This document shows, piece after piece, positions 7,787 to 15,328 of a stretch of 17,545 nt of DNA. The translations under genes and the position numbers were made by a program. How positions within the stretch are numbered: the first letter of the stretch is position 1; each line of letters begins with the position of its first letter. The notes under the pieces were generated by a model, which saw only the letters and a program-made list of their open reading frames with translations, had not been told where the DNA came from and did not search any database. The DNA comes from UBA1858 sp964636225 (GTDB lineage: Bacteria; Pseudomonadota; Gammaproteobacteria; UBA4575). The stretch lies in NCBI GenBank assembly GCA_964636225.1, contig CAZWQM010000026.1:1-17545 (forward strand), given 5' to 3'.

Positions 7787-8251
7787 ATGGATGAACAAGA
7801 GTATCACTCAACTTATAAAAATATTAACCCAATCCGCTGCGTGTTTGAAAAAGCAATTAATTCACGCACATGTAATTGTTCCAAGGCGACACGTTTTAAT
7901 CTGGCTGATAGAGAAGGGGTATCATGTCAATCAGAAGCTGCGCAACAATGGTGCTCAAACGTTTTGTATACTCTGCGGGAAAAAGCACGTTTTGCCATAC
8001 AGCAAAAAATGATTGATGGGCAGTTACCGCATAATGCTGAAATCAGAATTCAAAATGGCTCTATAAAAGGCCTTGTAAAAATTCTTTGTGGCGAGGAATC
8101 TGCTGAATCTGATCTCGATGAAAATGATATTTATGCGTTGCTTCAGTCTGCTCGCGCTAAATATAAAAATGTCGAAAATTTTCCCTACAGTGAACTCATG
8201 CAGCAGATATCTGCATACAAAACCAGACGTGCGCGCCAAAGAAAGAAATAA
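7787..8251 (+). CDS. Cys-rich hypothetical protein, putative metal or Fe-S binder
   Basis: A 154-residue soluble protein of no family I can name. The N-terminal third contains five cysteines, C18, C29-x-C31, C47 and C56, in IRCVFEKAINSRTCNCSKATRFNLADREGVSC...WCSNVLYTLREKARF. The spacing suggests a bound Zn or Fe-S cluster (inference). The C-terminal half is polar, ending in a basic tail KTRRARQRKK that could contact nucleic acid. I chose ATG at 7787 because the upstream extension to 7694 overlaps the preceding gene and looks unlike protein. The stop codon overlaps the next start (TAATG), so it is translationally coupled to the uracil-DNA glycosylase. Confidence 0.72.
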   Translation: MDEQEYHSTYKNINPIRCVFEKAINSRTCNCSKATRFNLADREGVSCQSEAAQQWCSNVLYTLREKARFAIQQKMIDGQLPHNAEIRIQNGSIKGLVKILCGEESAESDLDENDIYALLQSARAKYKNVENFPYSELMQQISAYKTRRARQRKK

Positions 8252-8838
8252 TGGCGGCTTCTAAGTTACAAAGGCTGGTTAGTGAAATTCGTGCATGTAA
8301 GCATTGTGCACAACACTTACCATTTGAGCCCAATCCTATTGTGCGCCCTTCTATTAAAGCAAAAATACTTATCACGGGTCAGGCGCCCGGCACAAAAGTA
8401 CACGAAACAAGTATTTCCTGGAACGATGCCAGTGGAAATACTTTGCGAGAATGGATGGGGGTTGAACGTGATACTTTTTATGGTACTGGTAAAATTGCGA
8501 TTATGCCGATGGGTTTTTGTTATCCGGGTAAAAGCAAGTCGGGTGATCTGCCACCCAGGCCGGAGTGTGCGCCGAAGTGGCATACACCATTGTTGTCACT
8601 CATGCCGCAAATCGAACTGACGTTACTGATTGGAATGTATGCACAAAAATTTTATCTGCCCGATGACAAGCAAAAAAACTTAACCGAAACTGTACGTGCA
8701 TGGCAGCAATATTACCCGCGTTACCTGCCCATGCCACACCCGTCCCCACGCAATAAACTTTGGCTAAAGAGAAACAACTGGTTTGAGCAGGAAGTGATTC
8801 CAGAGTTAAGAAACCGAGTTCAGGCACTTATTCGTTAG
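8251..8838 (+). CDS. Uracil-DNA glycosylase family protein (family 4-like)
   Basis: A 195-residue member of the uracil-DNA glycosylase superfamily, expected to remove uracil or a related damaged base from DNA. Seen: GQAPG at residues 43-47 (motif 1, GEAPG in family 4) and HPSPRN at 163-168 (motif 2 region). Four cysteines C16-x2-C19 and C90-x15-C106 match the Fe4S4-cluster spacing of family 4 enzymes such as the Thermus enzyme. The catalytic acidic residue of GEAPG is Gln here, so activity or specificity may differ. The start overlaps the previous stop (TAATG). The 3' end overlaps the end of the convergent AI-2E-family gene by 11 bases. Confidence 0.8.
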   Translation: MAASKLQRLVSEIRACKHCAQHLPFEPNPIVRPSIKAKILITGQAPGTKVHETSISWNDASGNTLREWMGVERDTFYGTGKIAIMPMGFCYPGKSKSGDLPPRPECAPKWHTPLLSLMPQIELTLLIGMYAQKFYLPDDKQKNLTETVRAWQQYYPRYLPMPHPSPRNKLWLKRNNWFEQEVIPELRNRVQALIR

Positions 8839-9865
8839 TATTATATTCCTGTGCAAACATGGTCCAGATGGTAAGAAAAAATGCAGCGATGACTGGCCCC
8901 AGAACAAAACCGGAAATGCCAATCATGGCAATACCGCCAAGCGTGCTAAATAAAATCAGATAGTCTGGCATTTGTGTGTCACGCCCCACCAGTATGGGTC
9001 TAAGAATGTTATCTACCATTCCAATCACAAACACGCCTATGCCAATTAATATAATGCCTTTAATCAGCATGCCGTTTGCAATCAGGTATATGGCTGCAGG
9101 TGCCCAAACCAGCGCGGATCCTATTGCCGGGAGTATAGATAATAAAATCATCACTACGCCCCAGAAAATCGCCGATTGAATGCCCAGCAATGAGAATGTA
9201 ATTCCACCAATCGCGCCCTGAACAATACCCACGACGAGCGTTCCTTTTATTGTAGCGCGTGAAACCTCAGCAAATTTGGATAACAGAAAACGTTCACGTT
9301 CATCCCCCAGCGGAAGAATGTGAATAATAATATCGATAATTTTTTTACCATCGCGCAAAATGAAAAACAGCAAATACAACATCAGAAAAAACATCACAGC
9401 AAAGCGAACCGTGTTCTGGCCGAAAGTAAAAATATGCGAAGCGGCCCATTGGCTACCCTGTAAAGCCGAGCTGGAAAGTTTCTGTTTCATTTCGGCCAGA
9501 TTGATACCCAGACTTTCTGCACGATCAATCAGAGAAGGCCAGGTTTGTTGAGCCCAGTTAATTGGGCCGGATAAATCTATTTCACCATTGGCGATGGACT
9601 GATATAAACCGATACCTTCGCGGCCTACAGAAATGGAGAGCAACAGGGAAGGCACAATGACTGCAAATACAATAATAAAAAGGGTGATCAGCGCGGCCAG
9701 ATTTTCGCGATTGGGCAGGGTTGCGATTAATTTGTTCTGAACCGGTTTAGATAGAATAGCCAGTGAGACGGCCCACAGTATTGGCTCAAAGAACGGAAGC
9801 AGGATGGCGATAAAAGCCAGACTGGCGGCAATTAAAATAGAAAAGAAGAAAGCGCTCTGTACCAA
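8828..9865 (-). CDS. AI-2E/PerM family transporter-like membrane protein
   Basis: A 345-residue inner-membrane protein of the AI-2E transporter family (YdiK/PerM/TqsA group). Seen: a pair of N-terminal helices (FFSILIAASLAFIAILLPFFEPILWAV), another helix around residues 58-80, a soluble segment near 85-140, then a C-terminal bundle containing the family's GxxNGxxxGxxL-like helices and the motif DNILRPILVGRDTQMPDYLILFSTLGG, the best-conserved block of the family. Start is inferred as TTG at 9863-9865, preceded at 8 bases by AAAGGG; an in-frame stop lies just upstream, so no longer form exists. Substrates vary in this family (AI-2 export, Na+/H+ exchange) and none can be assigned here. Confidence 0.88.
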   Translation of the reverse strand: MVQSAFFFSILIAASLAFIAILLPFFEPILWAVSLAILSKPVQNKLIATLPNRENLAALITLFIIVFAVIVPSLLLSISVGREGIGLYQSIANGEIDLSGPINWAQQTWPSLIDRAESLGINLAEMKQKLSSSALQGSQWAASHIFTFGQNTVRFAVMFFLMLYLLFFILRDGKKIIDIIIHILPLGDERERFLLSKFAEVSRATIKGTLVVGIVQGAIGGITFSLLGIQSAIFWGVVMILLSILPAIGSALVWAPAAIYLIANGMLIKGIILIGIGVFVIGMVDNILRPILVGRDTQMPDYLILFSTLGGIAMIGISGFVLGPVIAAFFLTIWTMFAQEYNTNE

Positions 9866-10016
9866 AGTGTCTGCCCTTTATTATGTAAACCTTATTAAAA
9901 AAATGGTTATATTGGGTTAATTCGTGTTTGACGGAAGACTAGATCACACAAAAGAGCTAAATAAAACCGTTTATAAGCAAAATGTGCGTTGTTATAGAAT
10001 ATAATAATATTATTCT

Positions 10017-10045
10017 TTGCTTATATTAGAGTTTTATACTATACT
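10017..10045 (+). promoter_or_regulatory. Sigma-70-type promoter of the 33-residue peptide unit
   Basis: TTGCTT (10017-10022), a 17-base spacer, then TATACT (10040-10045) match the -35/-10 consensus well; a second TATACT overlaps at 10035. It lies about 37 bases upstream of the peptide ATG, with an imperfect AT-rich palindrome of 21 bases just before it (near 9995-10017) that could be an operator. The rest of 9878-10016 holds no gene. Confidence 0.6.
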
Positions 10046-10081
10046 AATTCGCATAAACTTTTAACCTTATGGAGAATTAAC

Positions 10082-10183
10082 ATGTTTGGAAACTCAAACT
10101 TTTGCAAATCAGCTGCAATTGAGATCATGTTGTTGATTGCAGCTTTATCAACCTTATTTGCGATCGGTATCGCGTTGTTCTAA
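10082..10183 (+). CDS. 33-residue single-helix membrane peptide
   Basis: ATG at 10082 opens a 33-codon frame, MFGNSNFCKSAAIEIM followed by a hydrophobic stretch LLIAALSTLFAIGIALF that ends at the TAA. Seen support: GGAGAA nine bases before ATG, a near-consensus promoter upstream and a strong intrinsic terminator 35 bases downstream, so this is a self-contained unit of about 200 bases. The layout is a short polar N-terminus with one Cys and one Lys, then one transmembrane helix reaching the C-terminus. Small membrane peptides of this sort often modulate a transporter or respiratory complex, or act as type I toxins, but no antitoxin RNA is apparent. I recognise no family. An sRNA with incidental coding is an alternative. 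Confidence 0.65.
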   Translation: MFGNSNFCKSAAIEIMLLIAALSTLFAIGIALF

Positions 10184-10217
10184 TACCTCCTTACTCTTGT
10201 GTAACTTTAAGAGTGAA

Positions 10218-10245
10218 AGCCAGCCCAATGGGCTGGCTTTTTTAA
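10218..10245 (+). terminator. Strong intrinsic terminator after the small peptide gene
   Basis: AAAGCCAGCCC (10218-10228), loop AAT, GGGCTGGCTTT (10232-10242), an 11-bp perfect stem that runs into TTTTTT (10240-10245). It separates the small peptide unit from the convergent DUF6632-like gene, whose stop lies only 8 bases further on. Confidence 0.92.
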
Positions 10246-10252
10246 TGGGGCT

Positions 10253-10630
10253 TTAAGTTTTACGCGGAGTTAAATAAGCAAGTACCGCTGCGACAAGAAA
10301 CAAAGCGGGGACATCACCCAAGAGATGACCCATATTATGTGCGCCATCAAACGCCTGCCAGGCCATCACGCCGCCATGGGCAACACTGGACCAGACTGTA
10401 AACCAAATCAAACTTCTATGCTCCAGCGGGTTACGTGAAGCGAGCATTAAAAATATTCCCAGCGTGGCATAGATGCTAAGAATCATTTCCAGATAATAGG
10501 AACGTCCTTCAGCATGCCAGGACCAGCCCGATGGCCAATATTCGGTCATGGGAAAAAGAATAAAGGTAAAAGTGATGCCGAACAGCAACAGGGCAATTTT
10601 TAAATATTTAATTCGACTCGAATTATCCAT
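10253..10630 (-). CDS. DUF6632-like four-helix membrane protein
   Basis: A 125-residue inner-membrane protein with four predicted helices near residues 8-28, 46-66, 74-92 and 105-121. Motifs PSGWSWHAEG, YATLGIFLMLASRNPLEHRSLIWFTVWSSVAHG and GHLLGDVPALFLVAAVLAYL match my recollection of DUF6632, a family of unknown function. AGGAG lies six bases before ATG. A Fur-box-like palindrome overlaps this ribosome site, so iron control is possible. It lies 137 bases downstream of chrA on the same strand and is probably separately expressed. Confidence 0.7.
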   Translation of the reverse strand: MDNSSRIKYLKIALLLFGITFTFILFPMTEYWPSGWSWHAEGRSYYLEMILSIYATLGIFLMLASRNPLEHRSLIWFTVWSSVAHGGVMAWQAFDGAHNMGHLLGDVPALFLVAAVLAYLTPRKT

Positions 10631-10640
10631 TCTCTACTCC

Positions 10641-10655
10641 TGATAATCATTATAG
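10641..10655 (-). promoter_or_regulatory. Fur-box-like palindrome
   Basis: TGATAATCATTATAG on the plus strand matches the 7-1-7 Fur consensus (TGATAATnATTATCA) at all but the last two positions. It lies 11-25 bases upstream of the DUF6632-like start and touches its Shine-Dalgarno. One AT-rich partial match has a fair chance background, so this is tentative. Confidence 0.35.
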
Positions 10656-10767
10656 TTATTGTATGAATGCCCGCTTTTTAAGCGATGCATTCTCAGATTA
10701 CAAGAAAGAGTCAGATGAGTATAGCGAATAAATTTAGTCAGATTTTGTTGTCAGCAGGTGTCGCTTT

Positions 10768-12105
10768 CTACAGGCCCTGTGTTTTGAGTATGAGTCCAAC
10801 AGCACAGCAGATGGCAATGACATGTAAAAGATTAAGCTTGAAGCGAAATAACGCCAGCATTGCGAACAGTGCGATGATGGCAGAAATCCAGTCGAACGCG
10901 CCGGAAAATCCCTGAGGCCAAAGTACGTGATAGCCAAAGAACAGGGCAAGGTTAATTATCACGCCTACTACGGCCGCGGTAATGGCCGTAAGGGGTGCGG
11001 TGAATTTTAAATTTCCGTGTATAGTTTCAATGAACGGCCCACCGGCAAATATAAACAAAAAAGAAGGTAAAAAAGTAAACCAAGTAGCCACAAGTGCTGC
11101 TACGGCTCCGGCAAGTAATAGTTGATCCGGACCAAACAGATTGTTTACATAACCCCCTATAAAGGCTACAAATGTGACGACCATAATAAGCGGTCCCGGA
11201 GTCGTCTCTCCCAGCGCCAGTCCGTCGATCATTTGAGTGGGGGTAACCCAGGAATAATTTTCAATGGCGCCCTGGTACACATAAGGAAGGACCGCGTAGG
11301 CTCCACCGAAAGTGACCAATGCTGCTTTGGTAAAGAACCAGCCCATTTGAGTCAGCGTGTGGTTCCATCCAAATGACAGATACAGTAACAACATAGGAAC
11401 CATCCATAATGCGATACCCAGTGCTACAGCCCGAAACAGTTTGCTTATACGAAACCGGGCATGTGCTGGTACCGGGATATGATCATCAATGATAGCCGGT
11501 CCAAAAGAAGCATTACTGGAATCGTGGCTGCTGGCGGATTTGAATTCATCCGGAATAAAGCGTCCGCCAATAAAACCAATTATAGCGGCACATATAACAA
11601 TTATGGGAAACGGTACTTTAAAGATAAAGATAGATAAAAATGCCGCAACCGATATGGAAAATAACCAACTGTTTTTAATCGCACGTGAACCAATGCGATA
11701 GGCCGCATGTATGATGACCGCAGTGATGGCGGGTTTAATGCCATAAAATATTCCGGCAACGACGGGGACATCACCATAGGCGAGATAGGCCCAGGTCAGG
11801 GCAATTAGAATAAATAAAGAGGGGGCGACAAAAAGTGCGCCAGCGACCACGCCGCCTATTCCCCTGTGCATTAGCCAGCCCAGGTAGGTAGCCAGCTGCT
11901 GCGCTTCGGGCCCGGGCAGCAGCATACAGAAATTGAGTGCATGTAAGAAACGTTGCTCGGAAATCCAGCGACGCTTTTCAACCAGTTCCTGATGCATAAT
12001 AGCGATCTGACCGGCTGGTCCGCCAAAACTGATAAAACCCAGTTTTAACCAGAATTTGGATGCATCCCAAAATGAGATATAACGGTGTGAACCTTCTGTT
12101 GACAT
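10768..12105 (-). CDS. chrA: Chromate transporter, CHR family (long, two-domain)
   Basis: A 445-residue inner-membrane protein of the CHR family, which exports chromate, usually by proton motive force. Seen: two homologous halves. The first begins FWLKLGFISFGGPAGQIAIMHQELVEKRRWIS and has CMLLPGPEAQQLATYLG, the second begins FFTKAALVTFGGAYAVLPYVYQ and has DGLALGETTPGPLIMVVTFVAFIGG. The paired FGG(P/A) and (L/T)PGP motifs are diagnostic of the long, two-domain form, and length is normal. ATG at 12105 has only a weak AGAGA-type ribosome site. The upstream side is cut by the assembly gap 22 bases away, so its promoter is not visible. Some CHR members transport sulfate-like anions, so true chromate resistance is inferred. 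Confidence 0.9.
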   Translation of the reverse strand: MSTEGSHRYISFWDASKFWLKLGFISFGGPAGQIAIMHQELVEKRRWISEQRFLHALNFCMLLPGPEAQQLATYLGWLMHRGIGGVVAGALFVAPSLFILIALTWAYLAYGDVPVVAGIFYGIKPAITAVIIHAAYRIGSRAIKNSWLFSISVAAFLSIFIFKVPFPIIVICAAIIGFIGGRFIPDEFKSASSHDSSNASFGPAIIDDHIPVPAHARFRISKLFRAVALGIALWMVPMLLLYLSFGWNHTLTQMGWFFTKAALVTFGGAYAVLPYVYQGAIENYSWVTPTQMIDGLALGETTPGPLIMVVTFVAFIGGYVNNLFGPDQLLLAGAVAALVATWFTFLPSFLFIFAGGPFIETIHGNLKFTAPLTAITAAVVGVIINLALFFGYHVLWPQGFSGAFDWISAIIALFAMLALFRFKLNLLHVIAICCAVGLILKTQGL

Positions 12106-12127
12106 TGTATTGAATATCTCTGTGATT

Positions 12128-12227
12128 NNNNNNNNNNNNNNNNNNNNNNNNNNNNNNNNNNNNNNNNNNNNNNNNNNNNNNNNNNNNNNNNNNNNNNNNN
12201 NNNNNNNNNNNNNNNNNNNNNNNNNNN
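12128..12227. other. Assembly gap of exactly 100 N
   Basis: One hundred consecutive N between chrA and the ATPase gene. The round number is the usual placeholder for a scaffold gap of unknown length, so chrA and the ATPase need not be adjacent in the genome, nor even correctly joined. Only 33 bases separate the gap from the ATPase stop. Confidence 0.97.
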
Positions 12228-12260
12228 TTTGCGCCCAAGCCAGGGTATAAAGTTAGTTGA

Positions 12261-13085
12261 TTAGAAAACTGAAGAGCTCAGTTCATTTACAGCAGCAAGC
12301 ATTTCCGGATCATCGGTGAGTGCCTGGGAAATTGAACTTTTGCAAGCGGTCACTGGGTTTATACCGGTTTGAATGAGTTTGCCGGCGTGAACCAGTAAAC
12401 GCGTACTGGCGCCTTCATGCAGGCCGCTGCCTTTCAGGTTGCGTGTCATCTGTGCAAATTTGACCAGTTGCTTTGCAGTATTCGCATCCACCGACGTTTC
12501 TTTTTCAATGATCTTCTGTTCCGTGGCGGCCTCAGGATAGTCAAATTCCAGAGCAACAAAGCGCTGTCTTGTACTTTGCTTAAGGTCTTTCAATACGCTT
12601 TGGTATCCGGGGTTGTAGGATATGGCTATACAGAATTCATCCGGAGCCTCTAGTAACTCGCCGATTTTCTCCATTGGCAGCACGCGTCGGTCATCACAAA
12701 GCGGGTGGATGACCACGGTGGTGTCTTTGCGTGCTTCAACGATCTCATCAAGATAGCAAATGCTGCCCGTGCGTACTGCACGAGCCAAGGGACCATCCAC
12801 CCAGACGGTTTCTCCGCCCGTAACCAGGTAACGGCCTACCAGATCAGAAGCGGTAAGGTCGTCGTGGCAGGAAACAGTAATCAGCGGGCGTTTTAAACGC
12901 CAGCCCATATATTCCATAAAGCGGGTTTTGCCGCAGCCTGTGGGGCCTTTTAATAATACCGGTAGTTTATTCCGATAGGCCGCCTCATAGACTTCAATTT
13001 CATCGGCGATGGGCTCGTAGTAGGGTTCCTCTTCTACAAAGTACTCTTCTGGTTTGTAACTTTTGGCGCTGATTTTTGAATCCAT
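12261..13085 (-). CDS. CbbQ/NirQ/NorQ/GpvN-family AAA+ ATPase
   Basis: A 274-residue MoxR-type AAA+ ATPase. In this family CbbQ works with CbbO to reactivate inhibited Rubisco, and NorQ with NorD to mature nitric oxide reductase. Seen: Walker A GPTGCGKT at residues 47-54, Walker B ICYLDEI at 109-115, sensor-1 region ISYNPGYQ at 156-163, and the arginine-finger segment STRQRF at 171-176. TVSCHDDLTASDLVGRYL and EGASTRLLVHAGKLI are family signatures. The von Willebrand-domain partner (CbbO or NorD) would be expected downstream, exactly where the gap begins, so I cannot choose between the two roles. Start ATG has a weak ribosome site. It is divergent from the acetolactate synthase gene across 327 bases. 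Confidence 0.85.
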   Translation of the reverse strand: MDSKISAKSYKPEEYFVEEEPYYEPIADEIEVYEAAYRNKLPVLLKGPTGCGKTRFMEYMGWRLKRPLITVSCHDDLTASDLVGRYLVTGGETVWVDGPLARAVRTGSICYLDEIVEARKDTTVVIHPLCDDRRVLPMEKIGELLEAPDEFCIAISYNPGYQSVLKDLKQSTRQRFVALEFDYPEAATEQKIIEKETSVDANTAKQLVKFAQMTRNLKGSGLHEGASTRLLVHAGKLIQTGINPVTACKSSISQALTDDPEMLAAVNELSSSVF

Positions 13086-13313
13086 GTGCTTACTATTTTT
13101 TTATGTAATGTTCCCGAGTGGGCAACCTAGCGTTTTACTAAATGACGTGCAAGTCATACAGATCAATTGAGCCAATGTTTTTTATGAGTGATGCAGAAAT
13201 TGATTGGCAAAGGCGGATGGGGAAGCGCCTGGTTGTGCTGACAATAATTAACTCAATGCGAGATTATTTCGTCTTAAGGTGCTTAAAGTAAAAATATCCC
13301 AAACAGACTCGTT

Positions 13314-13343
13314 TTAAGTGTGAAATCGATACTTTTTGGTCAT
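13314..13343 (-). other. Nonapeptide frame with consensus ribosome site upstream of the ATPase gene
   Basis: On the minus strand AGGAGGTGA (13348-13356) is followed four bases later by ATG and a nine-codon frame, MTKKYRFHT, then TAA. It lies 228 bases upstream of the ATPase ATG in the divergent intergenic region 13086-13412, where I see no other gene. It could be a leader peptide or the truncated start of a lost gene. The site is striking because both flanking genes have weak ribosome sites. Otherwise this region shows only a 5-bp hairpin (GTAAC/GTTAC, 13365-13381). Confidence 0.25.
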
Positions 13344-13412
13344 TGACTCACCTCCTATAAATAAGTAACTTCTACTGTTACATCCTTTATTAATCAAGAT
13401 TTTAACAAAGCT

Positions 13413-15266
13413 ATGCAAAGCGCTGCTCAACAAGCCCTGGAAATCGAACAGGCTTCCGATCATCCGCTCGCCGGTCAGGAAATGACGGGTTCGGATATTA
13501 TTGTTCAGGTTCTGGCTCAGGAACAAACAGATGTCATTTTCGGCTATAGCGGTGGTGCTATTCTCCCAACATTTGACGCAATATTCCGTTTCAATGCCGA
13601 AACCAATGACGCCATGCCATTAATTGTGCCGGCGAATGAGCAGGGTGCAGGTTTTATGGCATCGGGCTATGCGCGTGCCAGTGGTAAAGTTGGTGTGGCT
13701 GTGGTGACCTCAGGTCCTGGGGCAACCAATACGGTAACCCCTGTCAGAGACAGTATGGCCGACTCAATTCCAATTGTGGTTATTTGTGGACAAGTGCCGA
13801 CCGCCGCGATTGGCAGTGACGGTTTTCAGGAAGCACCCATTTCAAATATTATGGGCGCCGTGGCCAAGCATATCTTCCTGGTGTCGGATCCAACCAAGCT
13901 GGAAATGACAGTACGCACCGCATTTGAAATTGCCCGCACTGGTCGACCGGGTCCGGTCGTAATCGATATACCCAAAGACGTACAGAACTGGGTAGGTCCA
14001 TTTCTGGGGCAGGGAAAGTTACCTGTGCGTGGATATCGCGAACGTATACATTCAGTGATCGCATCGGAATTAACCTCGGATAAACAAAAGCAGTTTTTTG
14101 ATGCTCTGTCTCAGGCAAAACGACCCTTAATTTATGCTGGAGGCGGTGTAATTAATGGAGAAGCTTCAGAGCAACTTCGTAACTTTGCAGATGAATATAA
14201 AATTCCCGTGGTAACAACCCTGATGGGGATTGGTGCGTACGATACCACTCAGCCCCGCGCCCTGCATATGCTGGGTATGCATGGAACGGCATTTGCCAAC
14301 TATGCTGCCGATGATTGTGATTTTCTGATTGCGGTCGGCGCACGATTCGATGACCGTGTAGCCGCAGTACCGTGTAAATTTGTGCCCGGTGCAAAATTCA
14401 TTGCTCATTTTGATATAGATCCATCCGAGATTGATAAAGTAAAGCAGGTTAATTGGCACCATGTAGGATTGTTGCAGGAAAGTCTGCATAAGCTTCTGGA
14501 GTATGGAAAAGAGGTATACAAATTTGAGCCAGATTATGCCGAGTGGCATGCGCATATTGCAGATCTTAAATCTACTTATGCAATGAACTACGATAAAGAG
14601 TCCGAAGCCATTCAGCCTTATGCAGTGATTGAAGAGATTAACAAGCATACCAAAGGCAATGCGATTATCAGCACAGGTGTGGGCCAGCATCAAATGTGGG
14701 CTGCGCAGTATTTTGATTTTACCCAGCCACGTCTATGGCTTACCTCGGGTAGTATGGGAACCATGGGCTTTGGTTTGCCTGCTGCGATAGGTGCGCAGTT
14801 CGCAAAGCCTGGCAACATGGTCATTAATATTGATGGCGATGCCAGTATTCGTATGAATCTGGGAGAACTGGAAACTGTAACAACGTATCAGCTACCGGTA
14901 AAAACTGTCGTTTTAAACAACTTTGGTGACGGTATGGTGAAACAATGGCAGAAGCTATTCTTTAAGGGGCGCCTGTCGGCCAGCGACAAATCTCTGCATA
15001 AAAAAAACTTCATCAAAGCGGCCGAAGCAGATGGTTTTGAATACGCCGAACGTCTGGTGAATAAAGCCGATCTACCAAGAGTTATTAAAGAATTTGTAGC
15101 CTTTCCTGGGCCTGCTTTTCTGGAAGTGATTATCGATCGTGATGCCGGTGTTTATCCGATGGTCGGGCCCGGTATGTGTTATCAGGAAATGATTACTGGT
15201 GATTTCATCCCTACACGTGACAGTAGTCAGGTTAAAGAGGAAGTGGATTCCTCAGAGATGTTTTAA
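13413..15266 (+). CDS. Acetolactate synthase, large (catalytic) subunit type
   Basis: A 617-residue ThDP enzyme, expected to condense pyruvate to 2-acetolactate (branched-chain amino-acid synthesis). Seen: catalytic Glu76 in ANEQGAGFMA, VTSGPGATNTVTPVRDSMADSIPIVVICGQVPT at about 98-130, the central FAD-type domain (YAGGGVINGEASEQL, PRALHMLGMHGTAFANYA, VGARFDDRV), and the ThDP motif GDAS at 475-478 with LNN at 501-503. W512 in VKQWQ is the residue linked to 2-ketobutyrate use in AHAS enzymes. GDAS (rather than GDGS) and the MVGPGMCYQEMITGDFIP tail resemble eukaryote/cyanobacteria-like branches more than E. coli IlvB. No ilvN or ilvC lies beside it, so role or regulation may differ. The ribosome site before ATG is poor. 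Other ThDP enzymes (e.g. sulfoacetaldehyde acetyltransferase) are less likely given the motifs. Confidence 0.85.
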   Translation: MQSAAQQALEIEQASDHPLAGQEMTGSDIIVQVLAQEQTDVIFGYSGGAILPTFDAIFRFNAETNDAMPLIVPANEQGAGFMASGYARASGKVGVAVVTSGPGATNTVTPVRDSMADSIPIVVICGQVPTAAIGSDGFQEAPISNIMGAVAKHIFLVSDPTKLEMTVRTAFEIARTGRPGPVVIDIPKDVQNWVGPFLGQGKLPVRGYRERIHSVIASELTSDKQKQFFDALSQAKRPLIYAGGGVINGEASEQLRNFADEYKIPVVTTLMGIGAYDTTQPRALHMLGMHGTAFANYAADDCDFLIAVGARFDDRVAAVPCKFVPGAKFIAHFDIDPSEIDKVKQVNWHHVGLLQESLHKLLEYGKEVYKFEPDYAEWHAHIADLKSTYAMNYDKESEAIQPYAVIEEINKHTKGNAIISTGVGQHQMWAAQYFDFTQPRLWLTSGSMGTMGFGLPAAIGAQFAKPGNMVINIDGDASIRMNLGELETVTTYQLPVKTVVLNNFGDGMVKQWQKLFFKGRLSASDKSLHKKNFIKAAEADGFEYAERLVNKADLPRVIKEFVAFPGPAFLEVIIDRDAGVYPMVGPGMCYQEMITGDFIPTRDSSQVKEEVDSSEMF

Positions 15267-15284
15267 AACACTACATTATTTAAC

Positions 15285-15325
15285 TGCCTAGATAGAATAA
15301 CTGATTTTAGTGTTCTATCTAGGCA
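15285..15325. terminator. 13-bp perfect inverted repeat between convergent genes
   Basis: TGCCTAGATAGAA (15285-15297) pairs perfectly with TTCTATCTAGGCA (15313-15325) around a 15-base loop. It sits between the stop of the acetolactate synthase gene and the msrA stop on the other strand, so it probably serves as a bidirectional terminator, although the flanking T runs are short. Confidence 0.65.
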
Positions 15326-15328
15326 TAT

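Noticed and set aside
1680..10045. Shared regulator motif between the soeA and small-peptide promoters (TTATTC, TTATATT and TATACTATA in both)
   Set aside because: The common pieces are AT-rich and their spacings differ by 2-3 bases; likely shared promoter composition rather than one operator.
13150..13215. FNR/NNR-like boxes upstream of the ATPase gene (TTGAT and ATCAA pieces)
   Set aside because: The half sites are not arranged as TTGAT-N4-ATCAA; only isolated pieces are present.
14152..14693. Antisense frame of 175 codons inside the acetolactate synthase gene
   Set aside because: Shadow of a well-supported gene; no start signal or recognisable domain.
15285..15325. Mobile-element end or attachment site (13-bp inverted repeat)
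   Set aside because: A hairpin between two convergent stops with no transposase, integrase or target duplication is better explained as a terminator.
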